Source of the DNA: a bacterium
GTDB lineage: Bacteria; SZUA-182
Direction of reading: 5' to 3'
Assembly (NCBI GenBank): GCA_003230635.1
Contig: QIFF01000154.1
Location: forward strand, 1 to 6,903
Length of the DNA stretch: 6,903 bases
In this document: positions 1 to 5,970 of the stretch, piece after piece
How the letters are laid out: each line of letters opens with the position of its first letter
Numbering within the stretch: the first letter of the stretch is position 1
Translations under genes and position numbers: made by a program
Notes under the pieces: model-generated
Database searches by the model: none
Told to the model about the DNA's origin: nothing
Seen by the model: the letters and a program-made list of their open reading frames with translations, nothing else

Positions 1-1
1 A

Positions 2-1774
2 GCGCCGACCCCTGTACCCCCTCCCAAGCCTAAAAAAGAGAGCCAAAAAATAACCCCGGCCCAGCAGAAAACTGCCCCCTCTAAAGCAGAAGAAACGGCC
101 AAAAAAGGGCTAGAGGTTCTGGAGGGAGAAGAGGATGAAGATAAATATATTGTCCTCAATTTTGAAAACGCCGACCTGGAGATAGTCCTGCAAACCATCA
201 GCGAGCTGATCGGCATGAACTACATCATCGGCCCCCGGGTCAAGGGCAAGATTACCATCCAGACGTACAATAAAATCCCCCGCGAAGACCTGGCGGACGT
301 TCTGCACTCCATCCTGGCCATAAACGGCTTTACTACGGTCAAGTCCGGGCATTACTACAAGATTATCACCACTCCCAGCGCCAAGCAATACCCGATTGAA
401 ACCAAAATAGGCAAGCCTAAAGAAATCAAGTCGGAAGATGTGATGGTTACCCAGATTATCCCCCTGGAGTATATTGCCGCCAGTGAACTTAACCGGATTA
501 TCAAGCCCCTGGTTTCCAAGGGGGGGAGCATTATTACCCATAAGGATACCAACCTGCTGATTATCAATGAGTTATCCTCCAACCTCAAGCGCCTGTTCAG
601 GATTATTAATCTGCTGGACGTGGACGTGGCCGCGGAGGCAGCCACCGGCGAGAAAATATTCGTCTATTACGTAGAAAACGCCGATGCCAGCAAGCTGGCC
701 GGCACCCTCAATTCCGTTTACAAAAAGAAGAAGAAAAAGGGCGGCAAAAAGGCCGTTGTCAGGACTGCGGCGGCCAAGGCCCTGGAGAAACTCAAGAAAC
801 GCCGCAAAAAGAAAGCAAAGGCTAAAAAGGCAAGCGTGGAATCCGAGCTGGAAGGGGAAATGCTTATAGTCGCCGACACGGAAATCAACGCCCTGATTAT
901 CAAGACCACCACCCGCGACTATAAGAAGCTCATGGGATTAATCAAACAGCTGGACATTCTCCCCCAACAGGTGTTGATTGAAGTCATGATTGCCGATGTC
1001 ACCCTGGATGACAGCACTAGTTATGGGCTTGAATGGGCCGCCACCGGGCCATTTAAAAGCGGGAGTGAGACCCGTCAGCTAGCCAGCGCTACCGGGAACA
1101 CAAGTATTGATTTGCCCAGTTCGCCTACTCTCACCGGAATGGCAACTGGCTTTACTTACCTGGTGGAAAGAACCAATCTCCTAAAGGCCATGATTAACCT
1201 GCAAGCCAACAAAGGCAACGTGGATATCCTTTCCACCCCGCATATCTTGACCGCCGACAACAAGGAGGCCAGCATCAATATTGTGGAACAGGTGCCGATT
1301 CCAAAGACCAGCTATAGCGGCACGTCCGGGGATATCCCCCTGACATCCTGGGAATATAAGGATGCCGGTATCAAACTGACGGTTACCCCCAAAATCAATG
1401 AGAAGGGGCTGGTGGCCCTGAAGATCAGCCTTGAAGTAAGTTTCCCCGTTACAAGCGCCTATACAACAGACACGGCTGGATTTGTGAAGCGGGATATCAA
1501 GACCGAGTTGGTAGTCCAGAATAGCCAGACCCTGATAATCGGCGGTCTGATCAAGGAAACTCATAGTCTTTCTCGCTCCGGCATCCCCTGGCTGATGGAT
1601 ATTCCCTATCTGGGCTATCTCTTCGGCAAAACTACTGATAGCGTTAGTAAAAGCGAGCTAGTGTTGTTGATTACCCCCCACGTGATAGGGAGTTTAGAAG
1701 AGGCCAGCAAGCTGACCGAAGGTTTTAAAAAGGATGTGGATAGATTGAAGGGAGTTATACAAGGAGAGGAGTAG
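2..1774 (+). CDS. gspD: Type II secretion system secretin GspD (5'-truncated by window edge)
   Basis: Outer-membrane secretin, the multimeric channel through which folded type II secretion substrates leave the periplasm. The frame is open from base 2, so the signal peptide and true start lie upstream; 590 residues are visible. Visible residues 1-47 are a Pro/Lys/Glu-rich linker. An N0 domain follows at ~48-118 (YIVLNFENADLE, then PRVKGKITIQ), an N1 domain at ~145-209 (TQIIPLEYI...DTNLLII), and one further N2/N3-type domain at ~218-336 ending QQVLIEVMIADV. That domain is interrupted by a Lys/Arg-rich insert at 241-276. The beta-barrel secretin domain spans ~337-559, with the VPIP gate-region motif at 431-434 and the family signature IPWLMDIPYLGYLFG at 528-542, then ITPHVIGSLEEA and a short helical tail. 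Only three N-domains are apparent, against four in PulD-type GspD. PilQ is less likely because of the N0-N1 order and the ending. No other gsp gene is in view downstream, so this is probably the last gene of its operon. Confidence 0.93.
   Translation, partial: APTPVPPPKPKKESQKITPAQQKTAPSKAEETAKKGLEVLEGEEDEDKYIVLNFENADLEIVLQTISELIGMNYIIGPRVKGKITIQTYNKIPREDLADVLHSILAINGFTTVKSGHYYKIITTPSAKQYPIETKIGKPKEIKSEDVMVTQIIPLEYIAASELNRIIKPLVSKGGSIITHKDTNLLIINELSSNLKRLFRIINLLDVDVAAEAATGEKIFVYYVENADASKLAGTLNSVYKKKKKKGGKKAVVRTAAAKALEKLKKRRKKKAKAKKASVESELEGEMLIVADTEINALIIKTTTRDYKKLMGLIKQLDILPQQVLIEVMIADVTLDDSTSYGLEWAATGPFKSGSETRQLASATGNTSIDLPSSPTLTGMATGFTYLVERTNLLKAMINLQANKGNVDILSTPHILTADNKEASINIVEQVPIPKTSYSGTSGDIPLTSWEYKDAGIKLTVTPKINEKGLVALKISLEVSFPVTSAYTTDTAGFVKRDIKTELVVQNSQTLIIGGLIKETHSLSRSGIPWLMDIPYLGYLFGKTTDSVSKSELVLLITPHVIGSLEEASKLTEGFKKDVDRLKGVIQGEE
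722..829 (+). other. Lysine/arginine-rich insert inside the secretin N-domain
   Basis: Within gspD (visible residues 241-276), 21 of 36 residues are Lys or Arg. Runs include KKKKKK, then GGKK, then KKRRKKK. The insert sits between the first helix (ASKLAGTLNSVY) and the next strand (MLIVADTEINALIIK) of an N2/N3-type domain. Secretin N-domains often carry a variable loop at this place, usually Gly/Ser-rich rather than basic. The DNA is A-rich (AAAAAG/AAG codons) in an otherwise balanced gene, so it may expand or contract by slippage. The frame is open and domain homology resumes on both sides, so it is a real coding insert rather than a frameshift. The loop would face the periplasm. Confidence 0.8.
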
Positions 1775-1776
1775 TG

Positions 1777-1865
1777 GTAGGTTGGGTTGAGGGACGAAAC
1801 CCAACAACCAGGCAGTGCCTGGAGCCAATTTTTTGTTGGGTTTCATTCCATTCAACCCAACCTAC
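1777..1865. repeat. 89-bp palindromic MITE/REP-like element with 14-bp terminal inverted repeats
   Basis: The left end GTAGGTTGGGTTGA (1777-1790) is the perfect reverse complement of TCAACCCAACCTAC (1852-1865). A second nested inverted repeat, GAAACCCAACAA (1796-1807) with TTGTTGGGTTTC (1833-1844), lies inside. At its core is a hairpin CCAGGCA-G-TGCCTGG (1808-1822). The whole element would fold into one long cruciform or RNA hairpin. Repeats with GTAGGTTGGGTT...AACCCAACCTAC ends are, from memory, scattered in many bacterial genomes and are non-coding. No target-site duplication is evident. It starts 2 bp after the gspD stop and ends exactly where a second secretin tail begins. Confidence 0.85.
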
Positions 1866-1995
1866 ACTTGAACTGATTACCCCCCGCGTACTGGGAAGCA
1901 TAGAGGAAGCCCGCGAGCTAACCGGCAAGTTTGAAAAGAGTGTGGATAGAATGAAGAAATACATGAAAGAACAGACCAGAGAAATCATAAAATAG
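1866..1995 (+). pseudogene. Remnant of a second secretin (GspD) C-terminal tail
   Basis: In the frame ending at TAG 1993-1995, the sequence reads LELITPRVLGSIEEARELTG and onward to ...SVDRMK. This matches the C-terminus of the intact upstream secretin (LITPHVIGSLEEASKLTEG...DVDRLK) at 18 of 28 residues, then ends in its own tail (KYMKEQTREIIK). Homology begins directly at the right edge of the palindromic element, and no secretin barrel precedes it, so this is the 3' end of a lost paralogue. At least seven of the 18 identical residues use different synonymous codons, so the duplication is old. The frame stays open back to a GTG at 1774-1776 that overlaps the gspD stop. AGGAGAGGAG at 1762-1771 precedes it, so a 73-residue chimeric peptide (element plus tail) could be made by coupled translation. 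There is no evidence that it is functional. Confidence 0.8.
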
Positions 1996-1996
1996 T

Positions 1997-2014
1997 GGGC
2001 TGCGCCCGCCTTTT
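1997..2014 (+). terminator. Weak candidate terminator hairpin after the secretin remnant
   Basis: GGGC-TGC-GCCC (1997-2007) followed by GCC and four T residues (2011-2014), starting 2 bp after the stop codon at 1995. The stem is only 4-5 bp and the T run is short, so intrinsic termination here is doubtful. The larger palindromes downstream could terminate or stabilise the gspD transcript instead. Confidence 0.25.
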
Positions 2015-2020
2015 GGGAAG

Positions 2021-2095
2021 TGTCGTTGCGAGGAGGCACAGCCGACGAAGCAATCTCTGTTGAGGTGAGATTGCTTCGCTGCGCTCGCAATGACA
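2021..2095. repeat. 75-bp palindromic repeat (TGTCRTTGCGAG...CTCGCAATGACA)
   Basis: The ends TGTCGTTGCGAG (2021-2032) and CTCGCAATGACA (2084-2095) are inverted with one mismatch. An inner perfect 11-bp inverted repeat, GAAGCAATCTC (2047-2057) with GAGATTGCTTC (2067-2077), flanks a 9-nt loop. This matches, from memory, a very widespread bacterial palindromic repeat with a TCATTGCGAG...GAAGCAATCTC core. It is non-coding and carries no transposase. Confidence 0.85.
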
Positions 2096-2096
2096 G

Positions 2097-2117
2097 GGGC
2101 AGGGCTTGTCCCCGCCC
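2097..2117. repeat. Imperfect GC-rich hairpin
   Basis: GGGCAGGG (2097-2104) pairs with CCCCGCCC (2110-2117) with one mismatch around a 5-nt loop. It lies between two larger palindromic elements in the post-gspD repeat cluster. Confidence 0.5.
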
Positions 2118-2124
2118 GCTGTTT

Positions 2125-2220
2125 CCCTCTCCCCACTGGGGAGAGGGTCAGGGTGAGGGGGTATCCCTGATGGAAAGATAAAGCCCCCCTCACCTCAATC
2201 CTCTCCCCCTGGGGGAGAGG
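2125..2220. repeat. 96-bp inverted repeat with a hairpin in each arm (CCCTCTCCCC family)
   Basis: The left arm holds a hairpin CCCTCTCCCC-ACT-GGGGAGAGGG (2125-2147) followed by TCAGGGTGAGGGG (2148-2160). The right arm runs CCCCTCACCTCAAT and then a hairpin CCTCTCCCCC-T-GGGGGAGAGG (2200-2220). The two arms are inverted copies of each other around a ~25-nt spacer. It resembles the CCCTCACCCTAACCCTCTCCC-type repeats common in environmental bacterial genomes (recalled, not searched). No protein-coding potential. Confidence 0.8.
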
Positions 2221-2232
2221 AAGTTAGTAAAT

Positions 2233-2283
2233 GGGCAGCCGCAAGAGCTGCCCCTACAGGGAGGGCACAAGGCCCTCCCCTAC
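2233..2283. repeat. Two adjacent hairpins, each followed by CCCCTAC
   Basis: Hairpin one is GGGCAGC (2233-2239) with GCTGCCC (2247-2253). Hairpin two is GGGAGGGC (2259-2266) with GCCCTCCC (2272-2279). Each is followed by the same heptamer CCCCTAC (2251-2257 and 2277-2283), so they look like two tandem units of one repeat family whose stem sequence differs but whose exit sequence is kept. Confidence 0.65.
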
Positions 2284-2293
2284 TAATGTTGAT

Positions 2294-2370
2294 GTTTCGG
2301 CCTGTCCCCAGGCCGAAACCGACAAGGGGAATGATTCCCTCAACAGTTTCGGGGTGTAACACCCCGAAAC
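2294..2370. repeat. Pair of GTTTCGG...CCGAAAC hairpins
   Basis: Hairpin one, GTTTCGGCCTG (2294-2304) with CAGGCCGAAAC (2309-2319), has an 11-bp perfect stem and a 4-nt loop. Hairpin two, GTTTCGGGGTG (2346-2356) with CACCCCGAAAC (2360-2370), has an 11-bp perfect stem and a TAA loop. Both share the outer GTTTCGG/CCGAAAC arm but differ inside, so the inner stems have co-varied. Between them is a small GGGAAT-G-ATTCCC palindrome (2327-2339). The second hairpin ends 19 bp before the start codon of the GH57 gene, so on the transcript it would lie in or next to its leader. Confidence 0.75.
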
Positions 2371-2389
2371 ATCCAGCGAGCAACCCACC

Positions 2390-4519
2390 ATGATTTCTTT
2401 CGCCCTGGCAATCCACAACCATCAGCCGGTGGGTAACTTTGAGCATGTCCTGGAGCAGGCCTACCAGCAGGCCTATTCCCCTTTTATAAATCTTCTTTAC
2501 CAATACCCCCAAATCAAGCTGACCCTGCATTATTCCGGCATTCTCTGGGAGTGGTTTGAGCAAAGGCATCCCGAATTCGTGGAGCGCTTACAGGAGATGT
2601 CCGCCCGCCGGCAGATTGAATTGATGTCCGGCGCCTTTTACGAACCAATCCTGCCGATTTTGCCGGATGCGGACAAGCGCGGCCAGATTGAGAAAATGAA
2701 CCGCTTTCTCCAGCAGCGCTTCGGGATTACCCCCCAGGGCTTCTGGCTGGCGGAGCGGGTCTGGGAGCCCCATCTGGTCAAGCCCCTGGCCGAGTGCAAC
2801 CTGGAATACGTAATCGTGGATGATTCGCATTTTCAAGAGGTAGGTTTGGAGAATGAGCAGCTTTACGGCTATTATGTAAGCGAAGAGAGCGGGAAGACCA
2901 TCAAAATCTTTCCCGGCAGCAAGCGGCTGCGCTATTTAATCCCCTTCCGCCCGCCGCAGGAAACCATTGACTACCTGCACTCCCTCCACTTGCAGGGGCA
3001 TTCCGGCATCATTCAGATGGGGGATGACGGGGAGAAATTCGGCGTCTGGCCGGGCACCCATCAGACTGTTTATAACGAAGGCTGGCTGGAGCGCTTTTTC
3101 AATTTGCTGCTAGAAAACAGCAGTTGGCTCAAGGTCACTACCTACGCCGAATACATCAAGGAGCACAAACCCCTGGGCAATGTATATTTGCCCACCGCCT
3201 CCTACAGCGAGATGATGGAATGGGCCTTGCCCACCCCGCTGCGCTTGAGTTTTGAGCAAGCCAAAAGCATTGCCGAAAACAACCCCGTCTGCCGCCCCTG
3301 CCTGCGCTTTTTAAAAGGTGGTTTCTGGCGCAATTTCCTGATAAAATACCCGGAAGCCAACCAGATGCACAAAAAGATGCTCTATGTCAGCCAGAAGCTG
3401 TGGCAGCTGGACTCTTGCCGCGACGAGCAAATCCTGGAGCAGGCCAAAAATGAACTGTGGCAGGCGCAGTGCAATTGCGCTTACTGGCACGGGGTATTCG
3501 GCGGGCTTTACCTGCCCCACCTGCGCCAGGCGGTCTATGAGCACCTGATTAAGGCCGAGCAATTACTTGACCGCTTGAGGTGTTCCTCCTACCCCTGGCT
3601 GGGGGCTAAAGTGCAGGATTTGCTCTTGAACGGCAGCCGGATGGTACTGATCAGCAACCCCCAGCTTGCCCTCTATTTCAATCCCGACGCCGGGGGCAGC
3701 CTGCTGGAATGGGACTATAAACCAGCCGCCCTCAACCTGGCCAACACCCTCAGCCGCCGTCCCGAGACTTATCACGAAAAAATCAGGGGCTTGCTTCAGC
3801 AGCCAGCAGATTCAGGGGAAGGGCCGCAAAGCATCCACCAGCTTCAACACCTCAAGGACAAAGACCTGGACAAATACCTGTCTTATGACAGCTATCAACG
3901 CTCCTGTCTGCTGGATCATTTCCTGGCCCCGGGACTCAGCGCTGAGGATTTTACCCAGGGGAGTTATACTGAACTGGGTAATTTTATCCAGCAGCCTTAT
4001 GTTTTTAATCTGGACAGGCAAAACCAAGAAGTGTTTCTGACTATGGAAAGGCAGGGCGAGCTAAAAATTGGTGGGGACAGCTTCCCGCTCAAGCTCAAAA
4101 AGGATATCCTGATTGGGGCCGACTCCAGCGGCATGGAAATTCACTATCAAATCAGCAACCTGTCGGACACTGAGCTGGAGTTACGCTTTGGCTGTGAATT
4201 CAACCTGGCCCCGGCCTACCCGGAAGGTGCTTATTGGCAGAGCACTGAAGCCCGCGGCAGCCTGCTTGAGGCAACAACCCTGGAAGAATTAAGCCGGTTG
4301 CAGTTGGTGATAGATTACATAAAGTTGGGGATAAACTTTGAATTTGACCGGGCCTGCACCCTGTGGAGCCTTCCCCTGCAAACCGTCTCCCAGGCCGAGG
4401 GCGGCTACGAGCGGATTTACCAGGGGCAAACCCTGCTATTTAGCTGGAGATTCAAACTCGCCGGCAAGAGCGACTGGGCGGTAAACATTAAACAAGAGAT
4501 TGAAAATAATGCGGGCTAA
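2390..4519 (+). CDS. GH57 family 4-alpha-glucanotransferase / alpha-amylase-type enzyme
   Basis: A 709-residue cytoplasmic (no signal peptide) glycoside hydrolase family 57 enzyme, most like the Thermococcus litoralis 4-alpha-glucanotransferase type. It would transfer or cleave alpha-1,4-glucan chains in glycogen/maltodextrin metabolism by a retaining mechanism. GH57 conserved regions appear in order: HNHQP at 9-13, MSGAFYEPIL at 79-88, WLAERVWEP at 119-127 with E122 as likely nucleophile, GDDGEKFGVW at 211-220 with D213 as likely acid/base, and YWHGVFGGLYLPHLR at 365-379. E122 and D213 each sit one residue before the T. litoralis E123 and D214. Residues ~280-390 fit the helical middle domain (DUF1925 type), and ~415-705 the C-terminal beta domain (DUF1926 type). 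The start is fixed by HNHQP at residue 9, as usual for the family, although no strong Shine-Dalgarno precedes it. Transferase versus hydrolase activity cannot be settled from sequence. Its stop overlaps that of the convergent PEP-CTERM gene. Confidence 0.92.
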   Translation: MISFALAIHNHQPVGNFEHVLEQAYQQAYSPFINLLYQYPQIKLTLHYSGILWEWFEQRHPEFVERLQEMSARRQIELMSGAFYEPILPILPDADKRGQIEKMNRFLQQRFGITPQGFWLAERVWEPHLVKPLAECNLEYVIVDDSHFQEVGLENEQLYGYYVSEESGKTIKIFPGSKRLRYLIPFRPPQETIDYLHSLHLQGHSGIIQMGDDGEKFGVWPGTHQTVYNEGWLERFFNLLLENSSWLKVTTYAEYIKEHKPLGNVYLPTASYSEMMEWALPTPLRLSFEQAKSIAENNPVCRPCLRFLKGGFWRNFLIKYPEANQMHKKMLYVSQKLWQLDSCRDEQILEQAKNELWQAQCNCAYWHGVFGGLYLPHLRQAVYEHLIKAEQLLDRLRCSSYPWLGAKVQDLLLNGSRMVLISNPQLALYFNPDAGGSLLEWDYKPAALNLANTLSRRPETYHEKIRGLLQQPADSGEGPQSIHQLQHLKDKDLDKYLSYDSYQRSCLLDHFLAPGLSAEDFTQGSYTELGNFIQQPYVFNLDRQNQEVFLTMERQGELKIGGDSFPLKLKKDILIGADSSGMEIHYQISNLSDTELELRFGCEFNLAPAYPEGAYWQSTEARGSLLEATTLEELSRLQLVIDYIKLGINFEFDRACTLWSLPLQTVSQAEGGYERIYQGQTLLFSWRFKLAGKSDWAVNIKQEIENNAG

Positions 4520-5862
4520 ACCGTGTCCTGCCCGGACTTCCTCTTAAACCCCAGCAAGCCCAACATTCCAGCACCTAAAAGGAGCAGGGAGGAGGGTTCG
4601 GGAATGGGGGTAATGGGGGTAAGAAAACCACCATTTTGCAGGCTGTAGGTGCCTCCAAACAGATAGCCGTTTCCAGCCAACCCGGGTTTATAATAAATAT
4701 TCAGGCCATTGCCTGTTATATCAGCGATTTGACCTGTACCGCCTCCCAGCAGGAAGGCCCCCACATAAAGGGCGCCGCCCGGGTCACCACCATCCAGGAG
4801 ATTAAGGCTGGAAGCGCTATCCAAAGAAACGGTTCCCCAGGCAAAATTATCTTCATAACCACTGAGTGATGCCCCCAAGTCCAAACCAGTCAAGCTGAAA
4901 TCATGGGAACCGCCGCTGAAAAAGAGAGAGGCAGCATCCGTATCCCAGTCGATGTTTTGGGTGCTGCTGCTGGTAAAGTTACCGCTTATCTCCAGGCCGC
5001 CTCCTGCGCCGCCTGTCAAATAGCTGGTCTCGGCAATTGTCATGTTCGCCGCAGTAAAGCTGCCACCCTGTAAACCCAGGCGGCTGTTGTAGCCGAGAGA
5101 TGCAGTGCCCCCCACAGTGGCCGTACCGCCGTTTATGCTGTAAGTCCCGCTGCCGGTGGAGGAATAACCAAGATAAAGGTTGCTGCTAAGTGTATTCGTT
5201 CCCCCGTTCTGGGTGAAGGTACCTGTGCCATCATAGCCGATATATTCCCTCCAAACCAACAACTCACCCGTATCGCTCAAGTTATAAGTCCCGTGTGCCG
5301 CAGCTGTCTGCCCAAGGACAAGCGAAGAGAAAATATCATTCGTCCCCCCGCTATGGTTAAATTCGCCGGTACCAACCTCACCGATGCTTTCCCAGTTAGC
5401 CGACAATACACCTGTGCCGCTCAGGTTGTAAGTCCCGTTACCGCTACCAAACCGGCCTAGATAGAGGGAGCCGGCGTTCACTCCGCTAAGCGTGTTTGTC
5501 CCCCCGCTCTGAGTAAAGGTGCCTGTGCCGGTGTAGCCGATGTATTCGTATTTGGCCTGGAGGGAATCTTTTGCTTGCGAAAGGGTCATCGTCCCCGTTG
5601 ACCCGGCATCAATTTGTAAAGAGGAAAGCAGGGGATCGGACAAATTCTGGTAATTGACCGTTATGTTGCTGGCGCCGGAATTGATCAGAGAAACCTCGTC
5701 ATCGATTGCCGGTACACCGGAAGGAGACCAGTTGCCCGCAGTGTCCCACCACCCGCCGTCTGCTCCAACCCAGTTTTCAGTCTCCGCCTGGGCCGGCAAG
5801 GCCGATAAAAGAAGCAGGCCGGAAAAAAGAATCCCTATCAATTTGTATGGCTTCAATCCCAT
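4516..5862 (-). CDS. PEP-CTERM sorting-domain protein with T5SS/PEP-CTERM-type repeats
   Basis: A 448-residue exported protein of unknown specific function. Residues 1-26 are a Sec signal peptide (KPYK, hydrophobic core, ALPAQA cleavage site before ETEN). ENWVGADGGWWDTAGNW at 29-45 is a typical opening of beta-helical surface repeat proteins. Alternating repeats run from ~107 to 252: type A (GTGTFTQSGGTNTLS) near 107, 159 and 207, and type B (YLG...GTYNLSGTG) near 133, 181 and 229. They fit the T5SS/PEP-CTERM-associated repeat family and probably form a beta-solenoid. The C-terminus has the sorting signal PEP at 421-423, a hydrophobic segment ~425-438, then basic KRK at 440-442. In that system the exosortase (EpsH/XrtA type) recognises this tail; no exosortase gene is in the window. 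The start ATG has AGGA 9 nt upstream, and a sigma70-type promoter lies further up. It ends tail-to-tail with the GH57 gene, with overlapping stop codons. Confidence 0.9.
   Translation of the reverse strand: MGLKPYKLIGILFSGLLLLSALPAQAETENWVGADGGWWDTAGNWSPSGVPAIDDEVSLINSGASNITVNYQNLSDPLLSSLQIDAGSTGTMTLSQAKDSLQAKYEYIGYTGTGTFTQSGGTNTLSGVNAGSLYLGRFGSGNGTYNLSGTGVLSANWESIGEVGTGEFNHSGGTNDIFSSLVLGQTAAAHGTYNLSDTGELLVWREYIGYDGTGTFTQNGGTNTLSSNLYLGYSSTGSGTYSINGGTATVGGTASLGYNSRLGLQGGSFTAANMTIAETSYLTGGAGGGLEISGNFTSSSTQNIDWDTDAASLFFSGGSHDFSLTGLDLGASLSGYEDNFAWGTVSLDSASSLNLLDGGDPGGALYVGAFLLGGGTGQIADITGNGLNIYYKPGLAGNGYLFGGTYSLQNGGFLTPITPIPEPSSLLLLGAGMLGLLGFKRKSGQDTV
5181..5550 (-). repeat. Internal repeats in the PEP-CTERM gene, including two copies exactly 300 bp apart
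   Basis: The type A segment around 5185-5247 recurs at 5485-5547, offset by exactly 300 bp, with about 50 of 63 bases identical. The protein-level match (YIGY-GTGTFTQ-GGTNTLS) is nearly complete. A more diverged middle copy lies near 5330-5390. Type B units sit between them. The pattern indicates internal duplication of a ~50-residue A+B module, with the outer copies more alike than either is to the middle one. Confidence 0.7.
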
Positions 5863-5970
5863 TCTCTTATTTCCTGCTTTCTCCCCCGAGGTTTTATCTG
5901 CTAGAGTGCTTACTCACAAACGGGGACTTTATTCCGGTTAAAACAATAACATCAGGTTGACACTTAGATT

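Larger units (their letters stand above)
1996..2389. other. Gene-free interval filled with unrelated short palindromes
   Basis: This 394-bp stretch has no credible gene on either strand. About three quarters of it is covered by the palindromic elements listed individually (2021-2095, 2097-2117, 2125-2220, 2233-2283, 2294-2370). No consensus promoter for the GH57 gene was found in it, and the sequence before the GH57 ATG (AGCGAGCAACCCACC) has only a weak ribosome binding site. Confidence 0.8.

Noticed and set aside
110..541. 143-codon open frame on the minus strand inside gspD
   Set aside because: It lies wholly opposite a clear secretin coding region, has no recognisable domain, and is a typical antisense shadow of a GC-balanced gene.
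1774..1995. Reading the secretin tail copy as a frameshifted continuation of the same gspD gene
   Set aside because: The intact gene already contains its own full tail and stop; the second segment repeats that tail rather than extending it, so it is a duplicate, not a frameshift.
1755..2193. Open frames of 111 and 91 codons on the minus strand over the repeat elements
   Set aside because: The predicted residues (for example LTLTLSPVGRG and VIASAAKQS) are translations of the palindromic repeats themselves, a common spurious gene call.
1777..2370. Regularly spaced palindromes as a possible CRISPR array
   Set aside because: The repeats differ in sequence and length, spacing is irregular, and there is no constant repeat with unique spacers or any cas gene.
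2195..2569. 124-codon open frame on the minus strand across the repeat cluster and the GH57 5' end
   Set aside because: Half of it is antisense to GH57 and the rest translates palindromic repeats; no protein family is recognisable.
3666..4040. 124-codon plus-strand frame inside GH57
   Set aside because: It is an out-of-frame reading of the GH57 C-terminal domain, which is continuous and well conserved in its own frame.
5863..5964. Leader of the PEP-CTERM gene as a cyclic-di-GMP (GEMM) riboswitch
   Set aside because: The conserved cores of the class I aptamer are not present; only weak local pairing is visible.
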